Notes under the pieces: generated by a model
Seen by the model: the letters and a program-made list of their open reading frames with translations, nothing else
Databases searched by the model: none
What the model was told of the DNA's origin: nothing
Position numbers and translations under genes: made by a program
Shown here: one piece after another, positions 8,730 through 17,299 of the stretch
Numbering within the stretch: the first letter of the stretch is position 1
Layout: each line of letters opens with the position of its first letter
Origin: CALAGB01 sp963789565
GTDB taxonomy: Bacteria > Chloroflexota > Chloroflexia > Thermomicrobiales > Thermomicrobiaceae
Assembly: GCA_963789565.1 (NCBI GenBank)
Contig: CAWBKX010000002.1
Span: 1,116,001 to 1,180,000 of the forward strand
Direction of reading: 5' to 3'
DNA length: 64,000 bases

Positions 8730-9521
8730 ATGATCAACGAGCGCGAAACCGAACAGGCACAGCCGACCCAAACCGTTGCCGAGCAACCGGGGAAGATCGA
8801 TCGCATCCTGCTCATTGAAGATGATGAAACGCTCGTCGAAACCATTCGCTATTCGCTGCAGAAGCGTGGCTTTCACGTAACGGCAGTGCATGACGGGAGC
8901 TCCGGGCTCAAGGCGGCCAGAGCGCTTCGCCCAGACATCATCCTCCTTGACCTGATGCTCCCGGAAATTGACGGACGCGACGTCTGTCGTCACCTCCGCG
9001 CCTGGACCGCTGCCCCCATTCTGATTCTCACGGCGCTCGACCGCGAGGAAGACGTCGTCGCGGGCCTCGAGGCTGGTGCGGACGATTACCTTACGAAGCC
9101 ATTCGGAATGGCAGAGCTCATCGCGCGCGTGCGCGCAATTCTCCGACGCGTCAGAAGCGACTCGGAGGACCTGGACGCACTGGTTGCCGGTGAGTTGCTG
9201 ATGCTCCTCAACGAGCATCGAGCGACCTTCTCCGGGCGCGAACTGCGGCTTCCTCCCAAGGAGTTTAAGCTGTTGACGACACTCGCAAAAAATGCCGGGA
9301 AGGTCTTCACGCGTGACCAGCTTCTGGACGAAGTCTGGGGACAGGATGTGGTGGTTGATCCACGGAACGTGGACGTTCACGTCCGATGGCTGCGCGCGCA
9401 GCTTGAGGGGGAGCCGGATGGGTCGTGGATGATCCAAACGGTTCATGGTGTCGGATATCGTTTCGCCGGTGAGCTTGGGCCGATGGTCCAGTCGCCGATT
9501 CTCGAAAGGGGAGACAATTGA
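8730..9521 (+). CDS. Second PhoB-like response regulator, translationally linked to pstS
   Basis: 263-aa OmpR-class regulator with a 22-residue N-terminal extension before IDRILLIEDDETLVET. The phospho-acceptor is D74 in IILLDLMLPEIDG, with K in LTKPFGMAEL. A winged-helix domain follows, ending IQTVHGVGYRFAG. No kinase gene is adjacent. Its TGA stop shares one base with the pstS ATG (TGATG) and a GAAAGGGGAG site sits just upstream, so it is the first gene of the pst operon. It may respond to the PhoR-like kinase upstream or to an unlinked kinase. This gives two PhoB-type regulators within 4 kb. Confidence 0.9.
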   Translation: MINERETEQAQPTQTVAEQPGKIDRILLIEDDETLVETIRYSLQKRGFHVTAVHDGSSGLKAARALRPDIILLDLMLPEIDGRDVCRHLRAWTAAPILILTALDREEDVVAGLEAGADDYLTKPFGMAELIARVRAILRRVRSDSEDLDALVAGELLMLLNEHRATFSGRELRLPPKEFKLLTTLAKNAGKVFTRDQLLDEVWGQDVVVDPRNVDVHVRWLRAQLEGEPDGSWMIQTVHGVGYRFAGELGPMVQSPILERGDN

Positions 9522-10849
9522 TGGAGGAGTCGAGTCGGACTCACTTGTATCGAGAAGCCCTGACCGGTCGGATGAGCCGACGGCAAGTTTTGCGTCGAGC
9601 CGCCGTGCTCGGCTTATCGGCTCCGGCGATCGCGGCACTGCTCGCGGCCTGCGGAAGCGGCAGCAAGTCAACGCCAACCACGTCAAGCGCCGGTGCTTCG
9701 ACCAGCACGTCGTCCGCCACAACGGCAACAACTGCCTCGACCACCGCTGCGAGTCCATCATCGGGCGCAACCGCGACGATGGCAGAGACCTCAACGGCTA
9801 CGACAGCGGCGGCCACGGCCACAACACCATCGGCGTCGGCAAGCACCTGGATGCCGCGTGACGTCACCGCCAAGCTGACTGGATCAGGATCGAGCTTCGT
9901 CGATCCCGCCATGCAGCTCTGGGTTCAGAAATACAAGGATCTCGCGCCGAACGTATCGATCAACTATCAGTCGGTCGGTTCCGGCCAAGGCAAGAAAGAC
10001 TTCATCGGCGGGGTCACGGACTTTGGAGGAACAGACGCCTTCATGACGGATGACGAGCTCAAACAGGCGCCTGGCTCGCTCCATATTCCGGTCGTTCTCG
10101 GTCCAGAAGCGGTAACCTTCAACCTCCAAGGCATTGACAAGCTCCAATTGTCGGGCCCCACGATCGCTGATATCTACCTTGGCAAGGTCACAAAGTGGAA
10201 CGATCCCGAAATTGCCGCCGACAACCCGGGAGTAACGCTCCCAGACACGGCGATCACTGTCGTTCACCGTTCTGACGGTTCCGGCACCACGGCCATCTTC
10301 ACCAACTACCTGAGCAAGGTGAGCGACGAGTGGAGTAACAAGGTTGGTTTCAGCACCGCGGTGCAGTGGCCGGTCGGTATTGGCGGTCCGCAGAACCCAG
10401 GAGTTGCGGCTGCCGTGCAACAGACACCAGGGGCGATCGGATACGTCGAATTGGCCTACGCGATTCAGAACAACCTACCAGCCGCAGCAGTGAAGAATGC
10501 GGCCGGGAAATGGGTCGTGCCATCGTTGGACGGCGCGTCGGCGGATGCTGCCGGCTTCGTCAACAATCTGCCCGACGATTTGCGACTGTTTATCACGAAC
10601 GCACCGGAGGGCGACGCCACATACCCGATCACAGGTTTCTCGTGGGTCTTGCTCCGTCCGTCGTATGACGACGCGGACAAGGCCAAAGCGCTGACCGACT
10701 TCTGCTACTACTGTATTACCCAGGGGCAGCAGGTGTCTGCGACGCTCCAGTACGCTCCGCTGCCGGATCAGGTGCTTCCCATCGAGACCAAAAAGCTCGA
10801 GTCGGTCCAGTCGGGCGGCCAGGACGTCTTCACGGCGCCGGCCTCCTAG
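9521..10849 (+). CDS. pstS: Phosphate ABC transporter substrate-binding lipoprotein PstS
   Basis: 442-aa phosphate-binding protein of the high-affinity Pst importer. The N-terminus has a twin-arginine-like stretch (SRRQVLRRAAVLG) followed by the lipobox LLAAC, so it is probably exported and lipid-anchored. A linker of about 60 residues, almost only Ser/Thr/Ala, separates the anchor from the binding domain. That domain starts LTGSGSSFVDPAMQLW, carries VGSGQGKKDF and FGGTDAFM, and later has HRSDGSGTTAIFTNYLS, the phosphate-binding signature of PstS. The ATG at 9521 overlaps the preceding regulator stop by 1 nt; a TTG one codon earlier is less likely. A strong hairpin follows the gene. Confidence 0.95.
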   Translation: MEESSRTHLYREALTGRMSRRQVLRRAAVLGLSAPAIAALLAACGSGSKSTPTTSSAGASTSTSSATTATTASTTAASPSSGATATMAETSTATTAAATATTPSASASTWMPRDVTAKLTGSGSSFVDPAMQLWVQKYKDLAPNVSINYQSVGSGQGKKDFIGGVTDFGGTDAFMTDDELKQAPGSLHIPVVLGPEAVTFNLQGIDKLQLSGPTIADIYLGKVTKWNDPEIAADNPGVTLPDTAITVVHRSDGSGTTAIFTNYLSKVSDEWSNKVGFSTAVQWPVGIGGPQNPGVAAAVQQTPGAIGYVELAYAIQNNLPAAAVKNAAGKWVVPSLDGASADAAGFVNNLPDDLRLFITNAPEGDATYPITGFSWVLLRPSYDDADKAKALTDFCYYCITQGQQVSATLQYAPLPDQVLPIETKKLESVQSGGQDVFTAPAS

Positions 10850-10893
10850 GCGAGATTCGAATCGATCGCTTTCAATAGCGCAACGACGCAAAC

Positions 10894-10927
10894 GTGGCAA
10901 GGGAGACAACGGTGTCACCCTTGCCAC
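10894..10927 (+). promoter_or_regulatory. Intercistronic hairpin between pstS and pstC
   Basis: Perfect 10-bp inverted repeat, GTGGCAAGGG (10894-10903) and CCCTTGCCAC (10918-10927), with a 14-nt loop and no following T-run. It looks like a transcript-stabilising or attenuating stem-loop rather than a full terminator. By analogy with other importer operons, this would keep the binding-protein message more abundant than that of the permeases. Confidence 0.5.
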
Positions 10928-11026
10928 TCGCACAACTAGAAGGCAATGCTATCCTCACCCCAGAAGCATCGAACTGAAGGTACGAACAAAAATGGAACTC
11001 AACGACAGAACGGGCGGATCCTCGGA

Positions 11027-11995
11027 ATGAGAGCAGAAGGCCAGACGATTCCATTCAAAGACCGCTTATCGCGGCAGCTTCAGCATGGCGATATTCTCTT
11101 CTGGATTCTTTCGCTCATGTTCGCCATTGTTGTGGTAGCGCTGCTTTTCGCGGTGATTGCAGTCACCTGGAACGGCTCCGGAGCCGCAAGACATGCGTTC
11201 GGATTGCGTTTCCTCACGTCAAGCGTCTGGAATCCGGTAACTGACCAATACGGTGCGGCGCCTGCTATCTACGGAACGATCGTTTCTTCGATGCTTGCAC
11301 TCCTTTTTGCGGCGCCACTTGGCGTCATGATCGCAATCTTCCTCAATACCCTTTGTCCGGGTCGTTTGCGCATGCCAATTGGCATGATGGTCGAACTCTT
11401 GGCCGCCATTCCCAGCGTGGTCTACGGCATGTGGGGAATCTTCGTTTTCATTCCGTTTTTTCGAGACCATATAGCGTCGCCCGTATCAAAGTCAGTCGGC
11501 ACCGCAATCCCAATTTTTGCTGGGCCGGTCACCGTGGGACGCGGTATGTTCGTGGCCGGCGTGATTCTCGCCATCATGATCTTGCCAACCATCGCGGCGA
11601 TTTCCCGCGACGTGCTCGCCGTCGTTCCCACCAGTCAACGTGAGGCAGTCGCGGCCCTGGGCGCGACTCGCTGGGAAGTCATTCGGCACGCCGATCTCCC
11701 CTATGCGCGAGCGGGCATTGTCGGTGGCATGATGCTCGGGCTGGGCCGCGCGCTCGGCGAGACGATGGCCGCGACCATGGTGATCGGCAACACTCCACAG
11801 ATCGATAAATCGCTCTTCCAGCCAGCAACTACCGCGGCGTCATTGATAGCCAGTCAGTTGCCGAACGCCAATTCGTCGATGCAGTCGAGCGCCCTTATCT
11901 TGCTTGCGCTTGTCCTGTTCCTTATTACACTGGTTGCAAATTCGATCGCCCGATTACTGGTCTGGCGGGTGTCTCGCACCGGACAGGGAGCCTGA
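11027..11995 (+). CDS. pstC: Phosphate ABC transporter permease PstC
   Basis: About 322-aa inner-membrane permease of the Pst importer. Six hydrophobic segments are visible, from ILFWILSLMFAIVVVALLF to the last span, SALILLALVLFLITLVANSI. The EAA-type cytoplasmic loop is REAVAALGATRWEVIRHADLPYA, followed by GLGRALGETMAATMVIGN, typical of PstC. The frame is open from an ATG at 10946; I prefer the ATG at 11027 (MRAEGQTIPF) because it gives the usual short cytoplasmic N-terminus, but the earlier start cannot be excluded. pstA follows after 2 bp. Confidence 0.93.
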   Translation: MRAEGQTIPFKDRLSRQLQHGDILFWILSLMFAIVVVALLFAVIAVTWNGSGAARHAFGLRFLTSSVWNPVTDQYGAAPAIYGTIVSSMLALLFAAPLGVMIAIFLNTLCPGRLRMPIGMMVELLAAIPSVVYGMWGIFVFIPFFRDHIASPVSKSVGTAIPIFAGPVTVGRGMFVAGVILAIMILPTIAAISRDVLAVVPTSQREAVAALGATRWEVIRHADLPYARAGIVGGMMLGLGRALGETMAATMVIGNTPQIDKSLFQPATTAASLIASQLPNANSSMQSSALILLALVLFLITLVANSIARLLVWRVSRTGQGA

Positions 11996-11997
11996 TC

Positions 11998-12885
11998 ATG
12001 GCGCAACCATCGACGAGCCTCAGCATGAAGTCACGCCGCCGTTACCGGCGACGCATCATCGTCAACCAGCTAATGCTCATACTCACGATCTTGGCGACCG
12101 CGGCAGCCCTCATTCCATTGATATTGATCATCCTGTATGTCGTTCAGCAGGGAGTCGGCTCGATCTCTGTTGACTTCCTCACGAAGACGTTTCGTCCGAT
12201 AACGTTTGGAACGAAATCTTCCGGCGGCGGAGTACTGCACGCGATCGTCGGGTCCGGGCTCATCGTCGCTCTAGCGGTAGCGATGGCGGCACCTATCGGG
12301 ATCATGGCTGGTGTTTTCCTTGCAGAGTACCCGAACAACAGCGCTTCAACGGCGATTCGATTCTGCGTAGACGTGTTGACGGCAATGCCCTCGATCGTTG
12401 TTGGCGTGACTGCCTACGTGTTAATTGTGCAGCGTACCAAGCAGTTTTCGGGCTTCGCGGGGAGCGTCGCTCTGGTTGTTCTGATGGTCCCAATCATCAC
12501 GCGGACGACTGAGGAAATCTTGCGACTGGTGCCGAGCGCGACTCGCGAGGCGGCTGTCGCGCTCGGAGCGCCCAAATGGAAGATGACGCTTACGGTGGTT
12601 TTGCCGATGGCGATGAGTGGTATCGCCACCGGCGTGCTCCTCGCCTTCGCACGAGCCGCGGGTGAGACTGCCCCGCTCCTCGTGACAATTCTTGGCAACA
12701 ACAACTTGACGTATGATGTGTTTGGCCCCATGCAAGCGCTCCCACTTTTGGCGTATCGATACACCGGTCAGCCGTATAAGGTGCTCAACCAACAGGCGTG
12801 GGGGGCGGCATTCTTGCTGGTCGTCTTCGTGCTCGGAATCAACATCTTGGTTCGCGTCTTCACGCGAACGCGCAGTCCGCGATAA
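11998..12885 (+). CDS. pstA: Phosphate ABC transporter permease PstA
   Basis: 295-aa second permease of the Pst importer. It has a basic N-terminus (KSRRRYRRRIIVNQ), then TM1 LMLILTILATAAALIPLILI and five more spans. The coupling loop is REAAVALGAPKWKMTLTVVLPMA, followed by FARAAGETAPLLVTILGNN, the PstA signature. It sits 2 bp after pstC and 9 bp before the first pstB, so it clearly belongs to one operon. PstA and PstC form the membrane channel energised by PstB. Confidence 0.95.
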   Translation: MAQPSTSLSMKSRRRYRRRIIVNQLMLILTILATAAALIPLILIILYVVQQGVGSISVDFLTKTFRPITFGTKSSGGGVLHAIVGSGLIVALAVAMAAPIGIMAGVFLAEYPNNSASTAIRFCVDVLTAMPSIVVGVTAYVLIVQRTKQFSGFAGSVALVVLMVPIITRTTEEILRLVPSATREAAVALGAPKWKMTLTVVLPMAMSGIATGVLLAFARAAGETAPLLVTILGNNNLTYDVFGPMQALPLLAYRYTGQPYKVLNQQAWGAAFLLVVFVLGINILVRVFTRTRSPR

Positions 12886-12894
12886 AGGAGTTTC

Positions 12895-13713
12895 ATGGCG
12901 GTTGAAGTCGCAGCCAATCCGAATATCAACTTGCCGCCGGCCAAAGACGCGCATCTGGTCATCGACGGGTTGACCATGTATTACGGCACGCGCATGGCCG
13001 TGGCTCGAACCGATCTCGCCATTCCGCGGAATCGCGTCACGGCGATCATCGGACCGTCCGGTTGCGGCAAGTCCACGCTGTTGCGATCGTTGAACCGCAT
13101 GCACGAGATGGTTCCTGGCGGGCGTGTGGAGGGCAACGTCTATCTGGAAGGCACCGACATCTATGGCTCCAACATCAGCCCAATGATGGTGCGCCGTCGC
13201 ATCGGCATGGTCTTTCAGCAGCCAAATCCGCTACGTTCACGCACAATCGCGCAAAATGTGACGATCGGACTAGAATTGGAAGGTGCCAGTCGACGCGAGC
13301 GCGAAGTCGCTTTGGAGCGCGCGCTGCGTCGCGCGGCGCTGTGGGACGAGGTGTCGACTCGGCTGAATCAGCCCGGCGTCGCACTCTCTGGCGGTCAGCA
13401 GCAACGACTGTGCCTTGCGCGCACGTTAGCGGTCGAACCAGAAGTCGTGCTGATGGACGAACCGGCCAGCGCGCTCGATCCAATCGCCACACTGCGCATC
13501 GAGGAGCTCATCCGCGAGCTCGTGGACGACTTCACCATCGTGATCGTCACGCACAATATGCAACAAGCCGCGCGCGTATCGGACTTCACGATATTTATGA
13601 GCCTCAACGAGCAAGAGTCAGGGTGGGTCGTCGAAGCGGGTCCCACCAACACACTCTTTACCGCGCCGAAAGACAAGCGTACTGAGGACTACATCACGGG
13701 ACGCTTCGGCTAG
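12895..13713 (+). CDS. pstB: Phosphate ABC transporter ATP-binding protein PstB, copy 1
   Basis: 272-aa ATPase of the Pst importer. Walker A is GPSGCGKST (residues 53-61). Also visible are the Q-loop in GMVFQQPNPL, the ABC signature LSGGQQQRLCLARTL, Walker B VVLMDEPASALDP and the switch His in IVTHNMQQAARVSD. An AAAGGAG site precedes the ATG. It is followed directly by a second pstB gene. Compared with the second copy, the region after the Q-loop reads NPLRSRTIAQNV instead of NPFLKSIFDNV, so the two copies have diverged. Confidence 0.95.
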   Translation: MAVEVAANPNINLPPAKDAHLVIDGLTMYYGTRMAVARTDLAIPRNRVTAIIGPSGCGKSTLLRSLNRMHEMVPGGRVEGNVYLEGTDIYGSNISPMMVRRRIGMVFQQPNPLRSRTIAQNVTIGLELEGASRREREVALERALRRAALWDEVSTRLNQPGVALSGGQQQRLCLARTLAVEPEVVLMDEPASALDPIATLRIEELIRELVDDFTIVIVTHNMQQAARVSDFTIFMSLNEQESGWVVEAGPTNTLFTAPKDKRTEDYITGRFG

Positions 13714-13738
13714 AATGGCAGCGGAAAGGAACACCACC

Positions 13739-14602
13739 ATGAACGCCGAACAGCGCACCGAGCGGAATCTTGCGGTGACATTCGACATCAAGGTTCGCCA
13801 GAAGGAGAGCGCGCAGGTAGCCGCGTCAACCGTCTCGGCCAAGCTGGAAACGCGTGATCTCACTGTCAAGTACGGCGAGTTCACGGCAGTTCGCGGCGTT
13901 ACGCTCACCTTTCCGGAGCGAAAGATCAGTGCGCTCATTGGGTCGTCCGGCTCAGGAAAGTCGACATTGCTTCGAGCGCTCAATCGCATGCATGACAACA
14001 CGCCAAAGGTCTCGGTCAGCGGCCAGGTGCTGCTCGACGGCGACTCGATCTACGGATCGGAGGTCGACCCAATTCTTATTCGCCGCCGCATCGGGATGGT
14101 CTTTCAGCGACCCAATCCGTTTCTAAAGTCGATCTTCGACAACGTTGCCTATGGGCTCTCGTTCGGCAAGAAGCTCAGCAAACCTGAGATCAAGGACCGC
14201 GTCGAAGAGTCGCTTCGTGGGGCAGCTCTATGGGACGAGGTCAAGGATCGATTGGATCGCTCGGCGATGGCACTCTCGGGTGGCCAGCAGCAGCGCCTCT
14301 GCATCGCTCGCGCCCTGGCAGTCAAGCCCGAAGCGATTCTGATGGATGAGCCAACGAGTGCGCTCGATCCGATCGCCACTCTGCGTATCGAAGAGCTTAT
14401 GCAGCAGCTGTCGAGCGAATACACGATCATCGTCGTGACCCACAACATGCAGCAGGCGGCACGTGTCTCCGACATCACGGCGTTCATGCTGATGAGCGAA
14501 GATCGCGCGGGTGAGCTGATTGAAGTTGGTCCGACGTCCGACATTTTCACCAATCCATCCGACAAACGGACCGAGGACTACATTACCGGTCGAGTCGGCT
14601 AA
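13739..14602 (+). CDS. pstB: Phosphate ABC transporter ATP-binding protein PstB, copy 2
   Basis: 287-aa second PstB ATPase with complete motifs: Walker A GSSGSGKST, Q-loop GMVFQRPNPFLKS, signature LSGGQQQRLCIARAL, Walker B AILMDEPTSALDP and switch His VVTHNMQQAARVSD. It carries about 35 extra N-terminal residues (MNAEQRTERNLAVTF...) absent from copy 1. I chose the ATG at 13739, preceded by GGAAAGGA, over the ATG at 13715, which lies 2 bp after the copy-1 stop and has no ribosome binding site. Both pstB copies could serve PstA/PstC as a heterodimer or as alternatives. Confidence 0.93.
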   Translation: MNAEQRTERNLAVTFDIKVRQKESAQVAASTVSAKLETRDLTVKYGEFTAVRGVTLTFPERKISALIGSSGSGKSTLLRALNRMHDNTPKVSVSGQVLLDGDSIYGSEVDPILIRRRIGMVFQRPNPFLKSIFDNVAYGLSFGKKLSKPEIKDRVEESLRGAALWDEVKDRLDRSAMALSGGQQQRLCIARALAVKPEAILMDEPTSALDPIATLRIEELMQQLSSEYTIIVVTHNMQQAARVSDITAFMLMSEDRAGELIEVGPTSDIFTNPSDKRTEDYITGRVG

Positions 14603-14620
14603 CTCCGAAAGGGGAAGATC

Positions 14621-15340
14621 TTGGCTACTCCTGGTCAGAACCGTGCCCACTACGACCGGCAACTCCAGACATTGCGTGAAGACCTGCTTCTCCTTGGGAA
14701 CATGGCCGAGAAAGCAGTCGAGCGTTCGGTTGACGCTCTGCGCACGCGCGATACCGAGCTTGCGCGCCGCGTCGTCGTCGCCGACCGAGAGATCGACAAC
14801 CTCACCTACGAGCTCGAAGAACGCTCCCTCCTGCTGATCGCGACGCAGCAACCGATGGCCGCCGACCTCCGCACGATCGCTGGCGCTCTCTTCATCATTG
14901 GCGAGCTGGAACGGATTGGCGACTACGCCGAAGGCATTGGCAAGATCGCGCTCGAAATCAATAAAGAGCCGCCACTCAAACCGCTGATCGACATTCCGCG
15001 CATGGCTGGCATCTCCATCGACATGCTCCATCAGAGTCTTGGCGCGTTCATCGATCGCGATCTGGGCTCTTGTCGCATCATTTGGCAGCGGGACGATGAG
15101 CTTGACGGACTCTACAATCAGGTCTATCGCGAGCTGCTGACGTATATGCTCAACGATCCCAAGACGATCGAGCGCGCGACGCAGTTGCTCTGGGCGGCTC
15201 ACAATCTGGAGCGGATTGGCGACCGCGTCACCAACATCTGCGAACGGACCGCCTTCATCATCACCGGAGATCCACGCGCATTGCCGGGCGATGATGGCTT
15301 GCCGACCCACGAGCACAATGGCCGTCAGCCGTTCAACTAA
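14621..15340 (+). CDS. phoU: Phosphate signalling protein PhoU
   Basis: 239-aa PhoU with two repeated three-helix-bundle halves. The metal-binding-type motif appears as ADLRTIAGALFIIGELERIGDYAEGI in the first half and AHNLERIGDRVTNICERTAF in the second. PhoU links the Pst transporter to the PhoR kinase and represses the Pho response when phosphate is plentiful. The start codon is a TTG at 14621, preceded by GAAAGGGGAAG, a strong ribosome binding site; no ATG fits. It is the last gene of the pst operon, 18 bp after pstB copy 2. Confidence 0.95.
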   Translation: MATPGQNRAHYDRQLQTLREDLLLLGNMAEKAVERSVDALRTRDTELARRVVVADREIDNLTYELEERSLLLIATQQPMAADLRTIAGALFIIGELERIGDYAEGIGKIALEINKEPPLKPLIDIPRMAGISIDMLHQSLGAFIDRDLGSCRIIWQRDDELDGLYNQVYRELLTYMLNDPKTIERATQLLWAAHNLERIGDRVTNICERTAFIITGDPRALPGDDGLPTHEHNGRQPFN

Positions 15341-15805
15341 CGGCCGTACTACGTGTACCGTCGAGCGTCATAAAGACCGCCCTTGCGTGACGATTGCGGC
15401 GTCTTCCCGTAGCGGCGGCATGATGGTCGTTGATGAGATTCTCGGGCAGTCGATTGCGGACTCTCGACCTTCGGCCGAAGGGAGGGCACAGGTCCCTTCC
15501 CTATGTTTGCATGCGTACCTTCAGTCCGGTTCAATGGGCTTCGCATAGGTCCGCGCGCGGCTTCCCCCCAGTTCGGTCATGGACCGAGCGCCGAAACTTT
15601 TCATCAACGAGCATCATGACGTCGGATTGATGCGACTGCCAACGAAATTCATCAACAAGCAAAATGCGGCCCAACCTCACTCCACACAACGGCAAGTTCC
15701 GTCGACGGCCAGGACATTGCGGACCTCCACTCGGCGGAGGCCGCTTTCTGGCGAGCGAATGTCGATCGCGATCGGGAGGCGGCGAACGGAGTTCTTCAGC
15801 GTCTC
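15341..15805. other. Non-coding spacer after phoU
   Basis: 465 bp without a convincing gene; the short frames here look unlike protein. It contains a perfect 14-bp palindrome CCTTCGGCCGAAGG (15468-15481) followed by a G-rich/C-rich imperfect stem. Two near-identical 13-mers, TTCATCAACGAGC (15600-15612) and TTCATCAACAAGC (15648-15660), lie 48 bp apart. I see no clear terminator with a T-run. Confidence 0.4.
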
Positions 15806-16417
15806 GTGCCTCAACCAATCCCACCAGATCCACGTCCAACCACGTCACGTCCAGGTTTCGACCTCGGCGATCTCGTCTCCGAGCGCTTTTGGCCGGCGGT
15901 CGCGGCAGGTCTGCTTATGCTGGTGGTGGGCTTGACAGCCTACTTCACGAACCAGCCTTTCCTCTATCCAAGTCTTGGACCAACCGCGTTCTTGCAGGCG
16001 GAATTTCCGTTTCATCGATCATCCCGCTTCCGCGACACGACCATCGGACACTCGATCGGCGTTGCCGCGGGTCTGGCATCGGTCTTCGTCCTGGGCGCCA
16101 CCGGCGAGCCGCGACTCGGATCCGGCTCTCAAATGCCGCCACTGCGGATCGGCGCGGCGGCCCTCACCATGACGCTGGTGATCCTGCTCGAGATCGTGAT
16201 CAAGGTGTCTAATCCGCCGTCGGCGAGCACGGGTCTTCTGTTCGCGCTGGGGTACTTTCAGCCACATATCCGTGACGTGGTCGAGGTCCTGGCCGGTGTC
16301 CTCTTCCTGGCATCATTTGGAGCGCTCGTCCGCCACGTTCGCTCGATATCGCCCAGAGAATGGGAGAGCGTCGATCCGACTACGTCCCATCAAATCAGCC
16401 AGAATGAGCAATCGTGA
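15806..16417 (+). CDS. HPP family integral membrane protein
   Basis: 203-aa membrane protein of the HPP family. Some members are nitrite transporters of cyanobacteria and chloroplasts; most are uncharacterised. Visible: a cytoplasmic Pro-rich N-terminus, then FWPAVAAGLLMLVVGLTAYF and three more hydrophobic segments. Family motifs are YPSLGPTAFLQ and NPPSASTGLLFALGYF, the latter with the eponymous proline-rich turn slightly changed. The GTG at 15806 is the first plausible start, but no clear ribosome binding site was seen. It lies between phoU and a convergent HD-domain gene. The substrate is unknown. Confidence 0.75.
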   Translation: MPQPIPPDPRPTTSRPGFDLGDLVSERFWPAVAAGLLMLVVGLTAYFTNQPFLYPSLGPTAFLQAEFPFHRSSRFRDTTIGHSIGVAAGLASVFVLGATGEPRLGSGSQMPPLRIGAAALTMTLVILLEIVIKVSNPPSASTGLLFALGYFQPHIRDVVEVLAGVLFLASFGALVRHVRSISPREWESVDPTTSHQISQNEQS

Positions 16418-16433
16418 TTGGGCTGCAACCGAC

Positions 16434-17072
16434 TCAGGAGGGGTTCTTGCCGAACGCCTGCTTGAACCGTTCCTCTTGTTCACCTATGAGAGTACTCATG
16501 CGCTCGGCCAGTTTCGCGTCAACCGATTGTGCCAGCGCGAGATAGTGCTTTTGCGTTTCTTCGAGATAGGTACGGCGGCGTTCCAGGGGACGCTCGTGAA
16601 CCGCGGCCAGATTATTCAGACGATCGAGAACCTTGATCGCGCGAACGTTCCAGTTCGCGGCGGCGATGCCAGAGACATAGCGCTCTTCCGCGTCCTCGGT
16701 GATCTCAGATGCGCTTCCAGGACGCTTCTCGGGCTTGGTCAACACACGAACCCCGTCCGCGACCGACTCACCAAACCGGCCCCCAATTGTGTCGATGCTG
16801 ACCGTGTCGGAATCCTCGACAGTGTCATGCAGCAACGCGATCAACACCGTCTCACCGGTCAGGTCACTCTCTTGGTCGACGAGATACTCGGCGACCGAGG
16901 CGGTCACGGGGTAGACGTGTTCTTCGAGGTACGGACCGCCCCCGGCCCGACGCTGCTTCAGATGGACTTGCTCTGCCAGGTCGAACGCACCGTTTGTCTG
17001 CTCCGACCACACTCCGAGGCGTCGGAGACTTGCGGTCAATTCCTGGCGGCTGATGTGCGCTGGGTGGTTCAC
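16434..17072 (-). CDS. HD-domain protein of the RelA/SpoT-hydrolase type
   Basis: About 212-aa stand-alone HD-fold phosphohydrolase. The metal motif LLHDTVEDSD (HD plus downstream ED) and a later VLDRLNNLAAV match the hydrolase half of RelA/SpoT. No synthetase, TGS or ACT domain is present, so it could be a small alarmone hydrolase (Mesh1-like) or another nucleotide phosphohydrolase. I chose the GTG at 17072, preceded by AAAGGG; ATG starts at 17087 and 17129 lie in the same frame with weaker signals. It is convergent with the HPP gene and divergent from the aldehyde dehydrogenase. Confidence 0.75.
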   Translation of the reverse strand: MNHPAHISRQELTASLRRLGVWSEQTNGAFDLAEQVHLKQRRAGGGPYLEEHVYPVTASVAEYLVDQESDLTGETVLIALLHDTVEDSDTVSIDTIGGRFGESVADGVRVLTKPEKRPGSASEITEDAEERYVSGIAAANWNVRAIKVLDRLNNLAAVHERPLERRRTYLEETQKHYLALAQSVDAKLAERMSTLIGEQEERFKQAFGKNPS

Positions 17073-17299
17073 AGTTTGCCCTTTCATCCACGTCGGTGAG
17101 TTGCACGATTTCACGCATATGACCACCATGGATGCGCCAGCGGACTCGACTTCCGCGACGCGCGTCCATCTGTTCTTAACATGTCAAGGAAGGGGCAAGA
17201 ACCAATCCATGTTACGATGAGACTCCAAAGAACAGCCATTCGGACAGGACTTCGGGGAGCGAGATCGTCCGGGGCGAATTAACGCAATTGGAGAAGTAC

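Noticed and set aside
14228..15316. 362-aa minus-strand frame across pstB copy 2 and phoU
   Set aside because: Runs opposite to two clear genes and shows only reverse-frame composition.
15531..15848. 105-aa minus-strand frame in the phoU-HPP gap
   Set aside because: Arg/Pro-rich composition typical of a non-coding frame in GC-rich DNA; no homology motif.
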